Positions 45,285 to 57,077 of a DNA stretch of 59,573 nt are shown here, piece by piece (position 1 is the first letter of the stretch; each line of letters starts with the position of its first letter). Source of the DNA: Paraglomus occultum (lineage: Eukaryota; Glomeromycota; Glomeromycetes; Paraglomerales; Paraglomeraceae); contig CAJVPJ010000042.1 of assembly GCA_910592205.1 (NCBI GenBank), positions 1 through 59,573 of the forward strand, in the 5' to 3' direction. A program made the translations under genes and the position numbers. The notes below the pieces were generated by a model. It was given only the letters and a program-made list of their open reading frames with translations. It had not been told where the DNA came from and did not search any database.

Positions 45285-46398
45285 GCATCGGACATTCAAA
45301 TGTAACATATTACCAGCCATTTGGAGACCTACAATTCCAAAATTGTCTATATCAGGTTTACACCCTAGCGCACGTAGTACATCCCGTCATTGCACTCGCG
45401 CCACAATTTAACCTCATCGATTTCTTTCGTCTTAGTGCAGATTAAACGTAAACATTCGGCGTACATAAGCTCGAAAAGTCTGTCATCCAATTTAATCACG
45501 AACATTATATCAGGCCGCCTCCCCAATCGGCCTTTCCCTTTCCTATCTGCACTTGCGCTACTTTGTCGCTCGGAACTAAAGGAAAAAGAAAATTTCTTTA
45601 CAAGGTAAATAATTTTCAGGTGTAACCACAGAAACTTACGTGCTAACAAAAGAAGACTTTTCCAACGGGACGTTTTTTAGCGATGCCCGAATTGCTGGCA
45701 CTATAACATTCGATACGTAGGTGCCTTCACTGATTGATTCCGCAAATTCGGAACTGAAGGCTGAGTTTTTCCATGTATCGCTCAAAACATCGACGATTCC
45801 TAAAGTAACTTCTCTAAGAACGTCAACTGACTCTTTCCAGTGCCATCTTATTAGGAATAACCCCTATTCGGTGTTCAAATAGGATGACACGAATTTTCTG
45901 CACTCGTCTTGAATTTCCGTGGGTAAGGAACTAGGAACCGTTCGTCGAGCTGGTTTCTAAAATTCAGAGAGAGTTAGGATTTGATAAACATAAATTCGTT
46001 ATATAGTTTTGTGGGTAAATTCCGTATTTTCACCCACCTCGCAACCTTACTTTTGTTTAGAGGTAAGAAACCACTGATTACGAAAGAGCTTACCGTTACG
46101 AACATATCTAAAATTATATTCTTGCGTAGTTTCATCCTGCCACGTCACTAATTACTTGGCTGGAAAGAGGGAATTTCCATGTTAAATCGGAAATAGAGAC
46201 ACTCTTTATATCTTTAAGCAAACGCTTATAAAGAGAAGATGGTTTTGATCGGAACATATTCTAGATTCGTATAATTAGAATTAAACCAAGATATGTGTAT
46301 AATACTGTATATATTATATATTACCGTAAGTTTCGACACTAAATCAGTGTAATTGGCCTCGATTTGTTCCAAAGTGAGAGGTTTTTCCTTATTCTTTT
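45285..46398 (-). pseudogene. Broken multi-exon gene of an unknown family
   Basis: Coding-like blocks in order on the minus strand: KPLTLEQIEANYTDLVSKLT (46.39-46.32 kb), TWQDETTQEYNFRYVRNGKL (46.15 kb), RRTVPSSLPTEIQDECRKF then an in-frame TAG (about 45865), WHWKESVDVLREVTLGIVDV, EGTYVSNVIVPAIRASLKN, an in-phase 46-nt intron with a GTAAGT donor, SERQSSASADRKGKGRLGRR with PDIMFVI, then VKLWRECNDGMYYVR, a frame break near 45360, and FGIVGLQMAGNMLHLNV. The pattern recalls a hypothetical protein family that I believe is multi-copy in Rhizophagus; function unknown. Premature stop and frameshift argue it is dead. Confidence 0.6.
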
Positions 46399-46478
46399 AC
46401 GAAAAAATGTGTTAGCGTAACAAGGATTAAAACTAAATAACTACAGTATTAATGATGTGGGTCCGTTAAATTCGAACG

Positions 46479-47440
46479 CTAATTTCGGTGCACATGCCGG
46501 AAACTTTTTACCAATAGATCTTCGAAAGCATACATATCTTGTTGATCTTCCCTCTTTGGTGTGATAACATAACGATAATGGGCACCATAGCCATTTATGT
46601 TACCAGTTTTTGCTAAGACACTTCCTCCACGTCTTCTGGCATACTCTCTCGCCTTAGTTAATTTTTCAGAAACTCGGGTTGTATGAACTAACCGATTGCG
46701 TCGATCTTCCGACAGTATACTTTGAGGCGGGTATTGGATCTTACCCCGATCGACGATATGCATGAGCTCTTCTCTAACAAATCCACGCGATGAAGCATGT
46801 TCTCCGTCCAAATAATATAAAGCCGGTTCGTTTTCAGAGATAATTATTTTTTGAATTGTAAATAACGTCGCGTCGGCGTCCATATTAATATTGGATCGGA
46901 GTTGCACGTTTCTGATTTTCCATGCCACCTTCCCATTCGGCGTTAGCAAGTAAATATCGAACTGTGTCACCTTCATTTAACCCAACTGGACGTTTATATT
47001 TTGTAGATGGCCTAGATTCAACTCTTTCTAATAACTTAGGCCAGGAAAGAGGAATATTTGAGTCGTCATACATAGATTTTTTTAAATGCGCTTGCAACTT
47101 CTGAACTGTTTTTTGACGTTAGGGGTATAGAATATTTGTACCTACTGGCGACATCTGCGACGTTGAGAACTCATTTAAATATTTTCTTATGTACTTTATC
47201 ATTGGTAAGACGCAGAAGATCGCATTGATGTACACAATTTGGACGTGAAATTTTACCGTAACTAACTCTTGGAATATCTCTCGGCGACGGAGCATATTCT
47301 TGCCACTCGTTCTGGTTTATGAGCCAATCGCGTACTTTCTCGAATGGAAATTGAAAGCCTTCCCGTAAAAGTTTCTTCCATAAGCTCCAAGGATTAGAGT
47401 GATACCCAGTGGGTTGGTAGAATTAGCCCGCAACATAGAG
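46479..47440 (-). pseudogene. Decayed integrase (Polinton/Ginger-like) fragment
   Basis: Minus-strand blocks, in order: NPWSLWKKLLREGFQFPFEK, a block ending PSPRDIPRVSYGKISRPN, QCDLLRLTNDKVHKKIFK, a stop, then VLNVADVASRYKYS, LSWPKLLERV, RPVGLNEGDTVRYLLANAEW, and after a frameshift ISENEPALYYLDGEHASSRG and FVREEL. QCDLL..VLNVADVASRYK is the first part of an rve-type integrase core (D at QxDL, second D in VxDVASRY). The GLNEGDTVRYL..LYYLDG..RGFVREEL tail is the accessory region of integrases found in Polinton/Maverick-like and related elements. The middle of the catalytic core, with the remaining acidic residues, is missing. Dead copy. Confidence 0.65.
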
Positions 47441-50400
47441 CTATGATTAGAAATATAAAATTTGCTAAAGTTTGAGTTTTTGCAATTATACATTGTTATA
47501 TACTCGCCAGAATCCAGTCATATTTCACAATTCGACGCGCCACTTTGTTGTTAATGACTCTTGTTAATATGTGTTTGTTTACTAACAAACGGGTTAAAAA
47601 GTTTTTATATAAGCAACCTAAGGAGACGCATAATTTCGTTTAGTTATCCAACACAAAAACCTTGTATTAATAAAATTGGTCACTGTTTTATGATATAGCT
47701 GCTCATTCAATGAGATCGAAATCAAATGGTCTCAAATTTTAAAGTTATATATTTTGAAATATACGTATTGTTTTTACTTAATGACGCAGGGACGTATTGC
47801 AATTAGCTTTTTTGAGTTACATTATAGCGAAAGTTTTATCGTAAATTTCCGAAAATCCTTATCATTGACGTAAGCCTTTGTTTTTCACTCAATATTTATA
47901 CAAAATTGCTCAAAGTTCGAAAACAAATGCAGGTAGTTATCTAAATAAGTTTACTTATCGCACCAGGCCGGTTGTGTTAGGAAAACATTTAGTTTACATA
48001 TGGGCTACTTTTAACATTTGATCAGCTAAATTTCATGGTGATCACTCAGGGTACTGTACATACACGTTTACTCTACGAATTTCAGATTTTTATTTAACTG
48101 GTGAGAGTGGACGCCGAAGTTGCTCTTTGCACTTTTACAATACTAATATGACTAGAAAGCGAAGAAACATAACAATAACTAGTTTAATGCATTAGTTTCA
48201 ACTTCCCGTGCGATAAACTTTGCTTTCATACAGAATTTACAGGTTAGGGCGACATTATTTATTAAGAATATGTTATTCAAGCCACCAATCTGCATCGAAA
48301 GTTTATTATTAGTCAAGGCAGACACTTCAAAATTCTAAGTCAGAAGCTATAATATGATCGATAATGTAAATGTTATTCTACATTGTAACTCTATTTCTGA
48401 ACTCGCAAAACTGACATCGGGCCAGAACATAACGATAACTTGTTATATAATGAAAACATAACCCGACGGAAGTTTATTATATCCGGTTTTGACTGCGTCT
48501 GTTGTTCTTATTCTGCTTCTGTGGTTATTATATAACCTAGATTTTATAATAGAAAAAAAAGAAGAAGACTAATTGCTAACGTTTACTATATAATTAGAAA
48601 ACTTTTTGTTTACTTGATGTGCCCCGTGGCTCAGATCCCTAATAGCGTGTCTTTAAAGAAAAAAATTTGCCGCTTTTCACTCAAACCAAGACGCAGAAAA
48701 TTAAAAAAAAAGGAGAAACTTTTTAGCTTACCAAAGTCAAAGAGAGAGCCACGCATATCTCATAACACTCGGCGGTACCGTATATTGTCGAGGTCGAAGT
48801 GCCTCCAATTCAAAGATATTCATATCATTTCCGTAATATAACACTTCGATTGAGTAACGATTGTGATAACCATGGACTCCATTATACTGTAACAAAAGCT
48901 CCATAATAGCATGTATGAGTTGTTATAGTGGACTTAATAAATGTCAATGACCATATTTTATAAGTGAAGGACTTAGCTGCAATCTTTATTTGTCATGATA
49001 TTCAAGTTAATGTTCAGTGACTTATTATTTATCTGCGGAGTAGTTAGCAAAACGAGAATTTGCGTTATATCGTCAAGCCTCGATTAAATTTCAAGGCCAA
49101 TTATTGAGCTCGACACAGCGCTCCTCATATTTGAGTATTTCAGATGCAATTCTTCTGCCTGTTAATATATCAAAAGCTTTTCTCGCTACATTCTACGATG
49201 AATCGTTTTCGGATAATCTTCCAATTCCGGCGATAACAAAAGTTGACTTTCGACGCAACGGCAAAATATACACTTTATTCACACTACAGATTTATTTTTA
49301 TTTTGCAAATTGCCATAAAAGACAACGGCTTGCAGATGCCAATAGCTAATTGACACGTTATAACAGACTGCAAAAAATTACCAGGCATTAAACCAAGTTT
49401 TTTATTGATCCAGTTTAGTGTAGATAGTATATGCTTTCTCATGTACTAGTACTAGTACGAGCTGTCTAAAACAGATTTCAATGAAGAGTAAAATAAATAG
49501 TACAAAAATTAAAATTGCCTTCCAAGTTAAAGTCTTCAATGTTTGTAAAAGCATACGACTGCCTGAGCAATCAGGAGGAAGGAAAGGACGACGACGCCCC
49601 CGCCACACAGCAACCGCCACAGCGCTCAATTCAAACTAATAAAATCGGCATCCGTAAGTTGATAGAAATATCTCCGAGTATTGAACGTATTTATCAAACA
49701 AAACAAAGTAAAATAAGCCAAATAAGACAAAAAAGAGTTTGACGGAGAAAACTCAACTACTAGTTCGAACATTGTTGTAAGCACCGACTTAAATAGGGTC
49801 TGCCCATTTCTGCCCGTACAATTTTTCAAACTTGGGAAGGCAGAAGCTGACATGTTACAGACTGTCTTGATCTTTTGATTATATTTGTGAATATTCTATG
49901 AAAGGTAGTAGCCTCAGAGTTCTTGGTAAATTCCTATCAAGACTTAATATAATACGAGATCCTCGTCCACATGCGTTTTCTCCTGCTGATTTTATCAGTA
50001 TTGGTAAAATTACGCACTACATCATAGTTTCTCTCCAAACATTATCTCCTGTTTAAATAATTACATAAGGTATTTGCTTAACCGCAGAGCTCGGAACGCA
50101 TACTAGTTAGTGCAGTGTGTTGGGAGAAAACTATTTAACTAAAGCACTAAAATGCACTCCGATAGCGTGCTTATTGGAATTTTACAAACTTTTGTATGTA
50201 TGCATCTTATGCTCAAACGCAGACTTATAGACCGACTAATTTCATCGCTTAATTATATATTGTTCTAACAGATAAACCAGTATCTTTATTGGCATCCCCT
50301 TTTGTTGTACGCATTTCAATAAAGTTTCTTTCCAAAACACAGGATTGTTTAGTTTGTTCTAACCAGCGGGAAAGACTTATCAATCGCGTTGCAGTCAATA

Positions 50401-51889
50401 TCCGTGAGCTTGACGCAATGTTTTTAAGTAACAGCTTACACTAATATATTGGCTTAGTACACTATGATTCATTATTGGTTAATAAATTAATTTAAAGCCA
50501 CAACAAACAAATTCAACGCACAACAAAATTGCTGTATTAGTATTGCGTAATAACAGGCGTTATTCGTTGTTCATGCGTATTACACGTTCGATATACAAAA
50601 TCAAAGAGTTAAAGAAACTCTATGCCAAGCAAGGGTAAAAAAACTACACGTCTCGTATGTGAAAGAAAAACTTGTTAGACAGCGACAACGTCATCATGTC
50701 TAATTTAGTATCACAATCAAATGGGTGCTTACAAATTGACGAAAATCACCCCCGCAATCAACATAAAACTTATTCACTAGCAAAAGTATGAGACACAAGT
50801 CAAACAACAAAGAATTCATCCATGCGGTATACCGAGTCGTGAATCGTTTTTGGAAAATATTCGCCCTTGCCTGAATTGAATTAGCTAATTTCAATCTAGA
50901 GATCTGCAAAACAAGGCATTCTCCCTGGCCACGCATATTCAAAATGCCTTTTCTTACGGATGGTTAAATGAACCCTAATATTATTATGACTCTGATATAA
51001 CGATCACGATTCGAACTCAAAAACGCGTATTTGTAATAGCATGGGGGAAGAATTAAGTTGGGCAGGGTATTTTTTGTTCATGTAGATTATCAGTTATTGC
51101 AGATCTATCCTTGTGCCACTGATCAAATTGATCGCACATGTCCACAATAATACTTGATTGCTTTTTTTAACAATCGTTCTTACCTGTCTTCAAGTTAGAC
51201 GCCGTTTTATTGTTGCACAGTGTTATGTTTGCCGATGAGTCATCCCGGCCGGAATACAATCCTATGCAAAGCCCATCCATACCCCCTCACTTAATAGGAA
51301 TACTGGGTCAGGATGGGACTATCCAGTAAGTAGCCGATGGAATCTTTAACGGACTGCACGAGCTAAAGTTTCGACAGACAGGATGAGCCGGTATTAAGTA
51401 AACGGATAGGGAGGATCTTAAAAAGGATATATTTGAAGAAAGAACTATTGAAATTGATATATAGGGAAGTTCCGGTCAATCATCGATAGTACTAAATTTC
51501 AAATATGGTATACCAAAGTGAGGGGCGATAATGCTTACTAATGCTGCAAAAAAGGTTGTCGTTTTTTTCGAGGCAGAACTACTAACGCAGATTGTTATAG
51601 AAATGGCCAAATTAGCCAAATGGTTTCATGTGCTATTCATGCATTTCAAATTTCGGATTGATAATACTATCAGTGTAACGTGATACACTTTCGACATTAT
51701 GGTTCAAGATGGTGCAATATAAGATCGTGAAATTTTTTTACTTTCTCGAGATTACAGCAAAAGGCTGATCGGTTTATGTGATCAAAGGTCCTAATATTTT
51801 TACTCATACAGACTATACTAAAATTCTCGTCGTAATATTCTGTAATTACACATCGAGTCCTCCATTTACACAATCGTTTTCTCATACAC
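47441..51889. other. Long intergenic stretch upstream of the sulfite reductase gene
   Basis: About 4.4 kb of AT-rich DNA, the largest gap. Frames at 48614-48841, 49104-49349, minus 49402-49629, minus 49626-49853 and minus 50700-50942 have no recognisable domain. A locally GC-richer patch at 51235-51440 is unlike its surroundings but shows no motif I can name. Probably holds the promoter at its right end. Confidence 0.45.
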
Positions 51890-54800
51890 ATGTCTGCATA
51901 CGGGTCGCTGGTAGTTGGTTGGAGACTAGAGGGTCGTCATGTTTTGGTTATCGGTGGCAATCAAGTAACAGCGAATCGCATAGAATTTGCTTTAGATGCT
52001 AGGCCAACATCGGTTACTCTTATCTATCCACGCAGCCAGATATCATGTCAGCGGATACTGGAACTCATTGTCGACAAAGCTATCACCTACCATGACAAAA
52101 AATTCAATAAAAGTGACTTGGCATCAAAAAGATTCGATTTAGTTTTAACGGCAATCGACGATGCGGACCTGTCAAAAGAGATTGCATTGGTTGCGCGTGA
52201 CAATCGCATTCCAATCAATGTAGCGGAGATACCAGCCTTATGCGATTTTCTATTTATGCCAACGTTTAGAAACGGACATCTACAAATAGCAATATCAACA
52301 GCAATCTCATCCACAACGCAACACATAGCTCATAAACTACGACAACACGTGATTGAAAGTTTACCCGATGATAAAGAAGTAGTGGCTGCCGTTAACAACG
52401 TAGCTACAATAAAAGACGCTCTAGGGGCGACGTATGCCGTCGCATTAAGCAAGATAACCTCATCATTACAACTGACCAAACTCGCCAAGTTGTCAGAAGA
52501 TGATATCAGACGACTGATTTCCGAGTACATCGTATCGGGAGTATCGGATGAAGATGAAGCAGACAAGGCATCCAATAGCAGCAATGATGAGAAAAAGTCT
52601 GATGTGACTGTAATCGACGAGCATGTTGATAATCAAATAACGCTCAAGTCACGTATTAATGATATTTTATTTAATCCAAATGGAAGTCTTTTGGCTAATG
52701 GCGGAGTACATTTTATTGATGGAAAGACATCGACAGCATATATAGCTTATGCTATGAGTGATACGCTGTTTGTATATCCAACCACGAGGACTAATTATAA
52801 TGGACAAGTCGCAGAAGATTGGTCATCAAAGAGTCTGCCTAATGCGTTTGGACGTCAGAGTCAAGTGGTTAGAATGGAGACTAGATCGGGAGCCGCATTG
52901 GCGATAACCGGTGCAGCGTCAACATCGACAGATGGAGGCATATCGGCGCTAGTCACCTCTCAATCGATCGTAGAAATGATACCTAATCTATATGCTTTGG
53001 TATATGAAAGAGCACCATTCGTTCTTCATGTTGCTGCTTATGCATACGATGACGACATGAATGTTATTGTCGATTATTCCGATGTATTACTTGCATGTGA
53101 GACAGGAGCTGCTATTCTCTTCTCGTTCTCGGCACAGGAGACTCAAGACATGGCACTAATATCTCATTTGGCTGCGACTGTAAGTAAAACACCCTTCATA
53201 CATGTGTTTGATGGCGTGAGAATGGCCCATCGGTTCACCAAAACTCAATTGATTTCACACAAAGATATAACCAAGTTATTAAACGATGTCGGGAAAAAAG
53301 TATCATCTACCGCTAATAATAATGACCCAACATCTGCTGTAAAGACGATTGAAACTGTCATTGGTGTAGTTGGAAAAGCGACTGGTAAAACATACAAATT
53401 GTTCGAATATTACGGGACCGACGATGCAGAGGTTGTAATGATTGTCAGTGGTGGAGAAAATGATATAATCAGAGGTGTAATGAGCCGATTCAAAGCATCT
53501 GGTGACAAAGTTGGAGCTGTGCTTGTACGTGTCTACAGACCGTGGTCAGAAAAGCATTTCTTTGATGTATTACCAACTACAACAAGATGTATCATAGTTT
53601 TGGAACAAGCATTCAATATTGACGAAAAATTGAGCTCATCTCTATTCACCGACGTAGTATCATCAGTTCGTTCTACCAAATGGAAAGGAACACAACCTTC
53701 AATAGTCAATACGAGATATTCGCCATCAGTATCCTTTACCCAGCAAACGGTCCGACATATACTGGCACAATACAAGTCAGGCGAGAAGATTAGTATTGAA
53801 AATATCTCAGAACTATCAGCGCCCGACACGACCCCATCGAAATCCCAGTCTGATACGAAACACTGTATATTTTGGGATACCGAGAGCGCCGATACTGTTG
53901 AAGTGGCAAACCACCTTAGTAGCATATTATCTACGTCGGCTCAGCTGAATGTCCAAAGTTACTCCAGTTACGATATTTACAACAACGGTGGCGTTGTCGA
54001 ATCACATTTGTATTTTGGATCGAGCAAAGTCCTTGATGACAGCACGAAAGCAGATTATATCACGATACACGATACTTCACTTATCAGTAAATACGACATT
54101 CTCGGTGCAGCGAAAGCACGGTCGATCGTCTTGTTGAATGCCAATTGGTCGGTTGATGAACTAGATACTAAATTGGCAAACGACTTTAAACTGCGGGCAG
54201 CACAGAAAGAAATTCAATTGTATGTTATTGACGCCGGAAAGATTGTTCAGGAATTATCTCTACACCCGAATGCAATTAATATCGTCCTGCAATCTGCCTT
54301 GTTGAGCTTGTATAAACACGAATTACTAAACAGTAATATTAAACATGTAATCACATCGTTATACGAAGGCAACAACGAGAAAGAAGTCACTCGCATAATA
54401 CAATCAGTCATCGACAGCACTAAAGCGTCACTCACGCGGGTAGACATACTGCCCACATGGTTAATATTGGAGGAAAGTGGTCAAGCACTTCCATCTACGG
54501 TCGTTAAAAATTCATTTGGTCATAATTTAGATCAACCGGAAACACCAAAAGCACAGTCATACACATGGCATACAGCCGCAAAACTTTTATTATTCAAAGA
54601 AGCACACAACACAACACAAGAGCTACGCCCCGATTTACCAGAAAAAACTTTCACCGTTAAAGTCCGTGAGAACCGAAGACTTACTCCAGCAAATTACGAG
54701 CGCTATCTATTCCATATAGAATTTGACACCACTGGAACAGATCTCAAGTATGATTTGGGGGAAGCTCTCGGAGTATACGGTCATAATGACACCGATGAAG

Positions 54801-55795
54801 TCAATCAGTTCCTAGCATTCTATGGATTAGATCCAGACCGAGTGGTGTCAATACCAGACAAGGACGGAACACATTACGAATCGAGGACAACGTTCCAAAT
54901 ATTCTCTCAGATTCTGGATATTTTCGGTCGACCGTCGAAGAAATTCTACGAAGCTCTTGCACAATTCGCAATCGATGTAAACGAACGTAAGCAGCTACTA
55001 TGGATTGCTAGCACCGAGGGCACAGCCGAGTTTAAACGTCGCGTGGAAGATACAGTCACTTATGCCGATCTACTGTACGAATTCACATCGGCAAAACCAC
55101 CGCTAGAAGACTTGGTCCAAATCGTAGCTCCAATCAAACCACGTCATTATTCGATAGCGTCATCTCAAAGCGTACACCCGAGCGAAGTTCATTTGTTGGT
55201 GGTCACTGTCGATTGGAAAACAGCGACGGGCAAGAAACGATACGGTCAATGCACTCGATATCTGGCAGGTCTGAAAGTAGGTGAAAGTGTGACTGTGTCC
55301 ATTAAACCGTCTGTAATGAAACTACCACCGCGCGATGAGCAGCCGGTTATAATGGCGGGATTGGGAACGGGCATGGCTCCGTTCCGAGCGTTTATCGAAG
55401 AGAGGGCGTATAGGAAATCAAAAGGAATCAATGTTGGGCCAATGATACTATACTTTGGGTCTCGCCATAGGTCAATGGAGTACTTGTATGGCGAAGAGTT
55501 GGAAGCGTACCACCGAGAGGGACTGCTCACATATTTGAGGCTGGCTTTCTCACGAGATCAGGCGCATAAAATATATATTCAACATAAGATGCAAGAGGAT
55601 GCAGAGTTGCTACATGATTTCTTGATGAAGGATGAGGGCTGGTTCTATCTCTGTGGACCTACTTGGCCCGTACCTGATGTGCGTGATGCTATCGTGAACA
55701 GTTTTGTCTCTTCAGGTGGAATGACGGATAGTGAGGCTGCTGATTGGGTTAATAAGTTAAAGGATTTGGAGCGATACATTTTAGAAGTGTATTAA
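51890..55795 (+). CDS. MET10: Met8-like domain fused to Met10-type sulfite reductase flavoprotein
   Basis: Intronless, 1301 aa. Residues about 1-185 match the fungal Met8 precorrin-2 dehydrogenase/ferrochelatase: YGSLVVGWRLEGRHVLVIGG, FDLVLTAIDD, INVAEIPALCDF, GHLQIAISTA. From about 250 to 850 runs the pyruvate-ferredoxin-oxidoreductase-like region typical of Met10. The C-terminal 400 residues are the FAD/NADPH reductase: TFTVKVRENRRLTP near 917, RHYSIASSQ near 1084, GLGTGMAPFRAF near 1157, YFGSRH, and YLCGPTWPVPDV near 1257. Met10 passes NADPH electrons to the siroheme subunit (Met5) that reduces sulfite to sulfide; Met8 completes siroheme. As in yeast Met10, no flavodoxin domain is seen. 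Key Met8 residues are changed: GGG to GGN in the dinucleotide loop and the catalytic Asp (NVAD) to Glu. The frame is continuous across the junction, so the fusion is not an assembly join visible here. Confidence 0.9.
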   Translation: MSAYGSLVVGWRLEGRHVLVIGGNQVTANRIEFALDARPTSVTLIYPRSQISCQRILELIVDKAITYHDKKFNKSDLASKRFDLVLTAIDDADLSKEIALVARDNRIPINVAEIPALCDFLFMPTFRNGHLQIAISTAISSTTQHIAHKLRQHVIESLPDDKEVVAAVNNVATIKDALGATYAVALSKITSSLQLTKLAKLSEDDIRRLISEYIVSGVSDEDEADKASNSSNDEKKSDVTVIDEHVDNQITLKSRINDILFNPNGSLLANGGVHFIDGKTSTAYIAYAMSDTLFVYPTTRTNYNGQVAEDWSSKSLPNAFGRQSQVVRMETRSGAALAITGAASTSTDGGISALVTSQSIVEMIPNLYALVYERAPFVLHVAAYAYDDDMNVIVDYSDVLLACETGAAILFSFSAQETQDMALISHLAATVSKTPFIHVFDGVRMAHRFTKTQLISHKDITKLLNDVGKKVSSTANNNDPTSAVKTIETVIGVVGKATGKTYKLFEYYGTDDAEVVMIVSGGENDIIRGVMSRFKASGDKVGAVLVRVYRPWSEKHFFDVLPTTTRCIIVLEQAFNIDEKLSSSLFTDVVSSVRSTKWKGTQPSIVNTRYSPSVSFTQQTVRHILAQYKSGEKISIENISELSAPDTTPSKSQSDTKHCIFWDTESADTVEVANHLSSILSTSAQLNVQSYSSYDIYNNGGVVESHLYFGSSKVLDDSTKADYITIHDTSLISKYDILGAAKARSIVLLNANWSVDELDTKLANDFKLRAAQKEIQLYVIDAGKIVQELSLHPNAINIVLQSALLSLYKHELLNSNIKHVITSLYEGNNEKEVTRIIQSVIDSTKASLTRVDILPTWLILEESGQALPSTVVKNSFGHNLDQPETPKAQSYTWHTAAKLLLFKEAHNTTQELRPDLPEKTFTVKVRENRRLTPANYERYLFHIEFDTTGTDLKYDLGEALGVYGHNDTDEVNQFLAFYGLDPDRVVSIPDKDGTHYESRTTFQIFSQILDIFGRPSKKFYEALAQFAIDVNERKQLLWIASTEGTAEFKRRVEDTVTYADLLYEFTSAKPPLEDLVQIVAPIKPRHYSIASSQSVHPSEVHLLVVTVDWKTATGKKRYGQCTRYLAGLKVGESVTVSIKPSVMKLPPRDEQPVIMAGLGTGMAPFRAFIEERAYRKSKGINVGPMILYFGSRHRSMEYLYGEELEAYHREGLLTYLRLAFSRDQAHKIYIQHKMQEDAELLHDFLMKDEGWFYLCGPTWPVPDVRDAIVNSFVSSGGMTDSEAADWVNKLKDLERYILEVY

Positions 55796-56066
55796 AAAAA
55801 TATGTAAAGCGAATGAAATTTTTGAACTACATACGATGTCTCTCATTTTTAAGATTTTTTTTTTACGTTAAGCAAGTACATGTAATACCAACTAGAAAAA
55901 TTACTGCATTCTGATAACTAATAAAATTAGATATCCGCCTTACTTTCACACAACAATTGATATGGTACATAATATATTGGGATTAAGTATCAGATGTTTG
56001 AACCTTTTCGACTGTTCAATAAGGGATTTCTAATGATGACGTATATTACATTGTATATGCAAAAAG

Positions 56067-57077
56067 TCAGGATCTTTCCAGGTGAATAACCAAGTCTGTA
56101 AGCCGCGAGAAACTGCCCAATGATGTCGATCGAGTAATCCCTGGTTCGACTAGACAACAGGATAAACTTGTCAGCAAATTCTGTTCTATTGAAATATCAA
56201 CGCGGAAAAGTGCTAATTTCGTACCAATTTTCTTGGGTTGTAATGTATTTGTTGCAGCATCGTATATCCAGCCACGTTCAGCAGTAACTAACGGTGGACA
56301 AAAAGAAGAGGAAGCATCTAATTTCCATTCTCAACTCTATCGGATTCCTCGCGATGGATGATGACTTACCTTGAGCAACTTTATCTGCAGGTACACCAAT
56401 GAAATTTGACACTTCTTCGACTGTTATTGAAGAATATGCTTCTGACAAGAGCGTAAAAACACGTTCACGGAGGGTTTCTGCAAACAATCAGCAGTATGAG
56501 AAAGCATATCATAGTAAAAAAAAAACACGATTATCAGCTGCAAAATTAGTACAGAAAGCGTAAGTTCAACGGTTTACCTGCTACTTTCTTCATCAATGAT
56601 CCGATCAACGGAGTCCAGGGTTTTTGTTCAACAGACATATACACGGGTGCATAATCTCGCTGCCAAAGATTGGTAGCCACATCCCAAATAGCATGTAATT
56701 GCTCAGATGAAGCTTTTATTTCATCCGGTATACGCTTCCATAGGAAACGAGCCGAGGGACTAAGATATGGGAGATAATTAGAAAGGAAAAAGAATTTACC
56801 CCCAAAAAAGTAAAAAAGCTGCAAATACTCACAGCTCATTTTGTATCAAGTAAGCAGCGAGAAAAACGCCATAAAACTCATCAAGATTAACACTGTCGTC
56901 CGGAGCTATAGCCAGCTGAAATTGTCGTAATCGAGCGAGCGAGTAAGCATCAACAGTCGACAAAAACTCGCCATTAACCAGGGAAATTAACGTTTATACT
57001 TTAAATTCTAATTCTTCACAGTGTTCTATGAGCTTTGCGACTTCGTTTTGGTCAATGAGCTCCTTTAGATCTTCCAT
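56067..57077 (-). CDS. CSN8: COP9 signalosome subunit 8
   Basis: Five exons: 57000-57077, 56833-56915, 56578-56759, 56370-56477 and 56067-56287, all in phase, 223 aa, close to human CSN8 (209 aa). Landmarks in order: ATG with MEDLKELIDQ..LIEHCEELE, FYGVFLAAYLIQNEL, SARFLWKRIPDEIK, LHAIWDVATNLWQRDYAPVY, RERVFTLLSEAYSSITVEEV, FIGVPADKVAQ, GWIYDAATNTLQPKK and RLTDLVIHLE. These track human NDMNNARYLWKRIPPAIK, VSQAYTSI and LARLTDYVAFLE. The CSN8/PSD8/eIF3K domain belongs to the complex that removes Nedd8 from cullins and so controls SCF ligases, which also use the F-box proteins seen elsewhere in the window. Introns are 82-100 nt. For intron 1 the TTTCAG acceptor was preferred over a 33-nt alternative. 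Nothing obviously broken. Confidence 0.87.

Noticed and set aside
48614-48680. GCCCCGTGGCTCAGA as a tRNA 5' half
   Set aside because: No B-box and no pairing acceptor or T arms downstream.
51235-51300. CCGATGAGTC near a GC-richer patch as a hammerhead ribozyme core
   Set aside because: The CUGAUGA core has a mismatch and no GAAA strand or pairing stems could be traced.
56967-56999. A 33-nt first intron in CSN8
   Set aside because: The TTTCAG acceptor gives an 84-nt intron, in line with the others, and a better match to CSN8.
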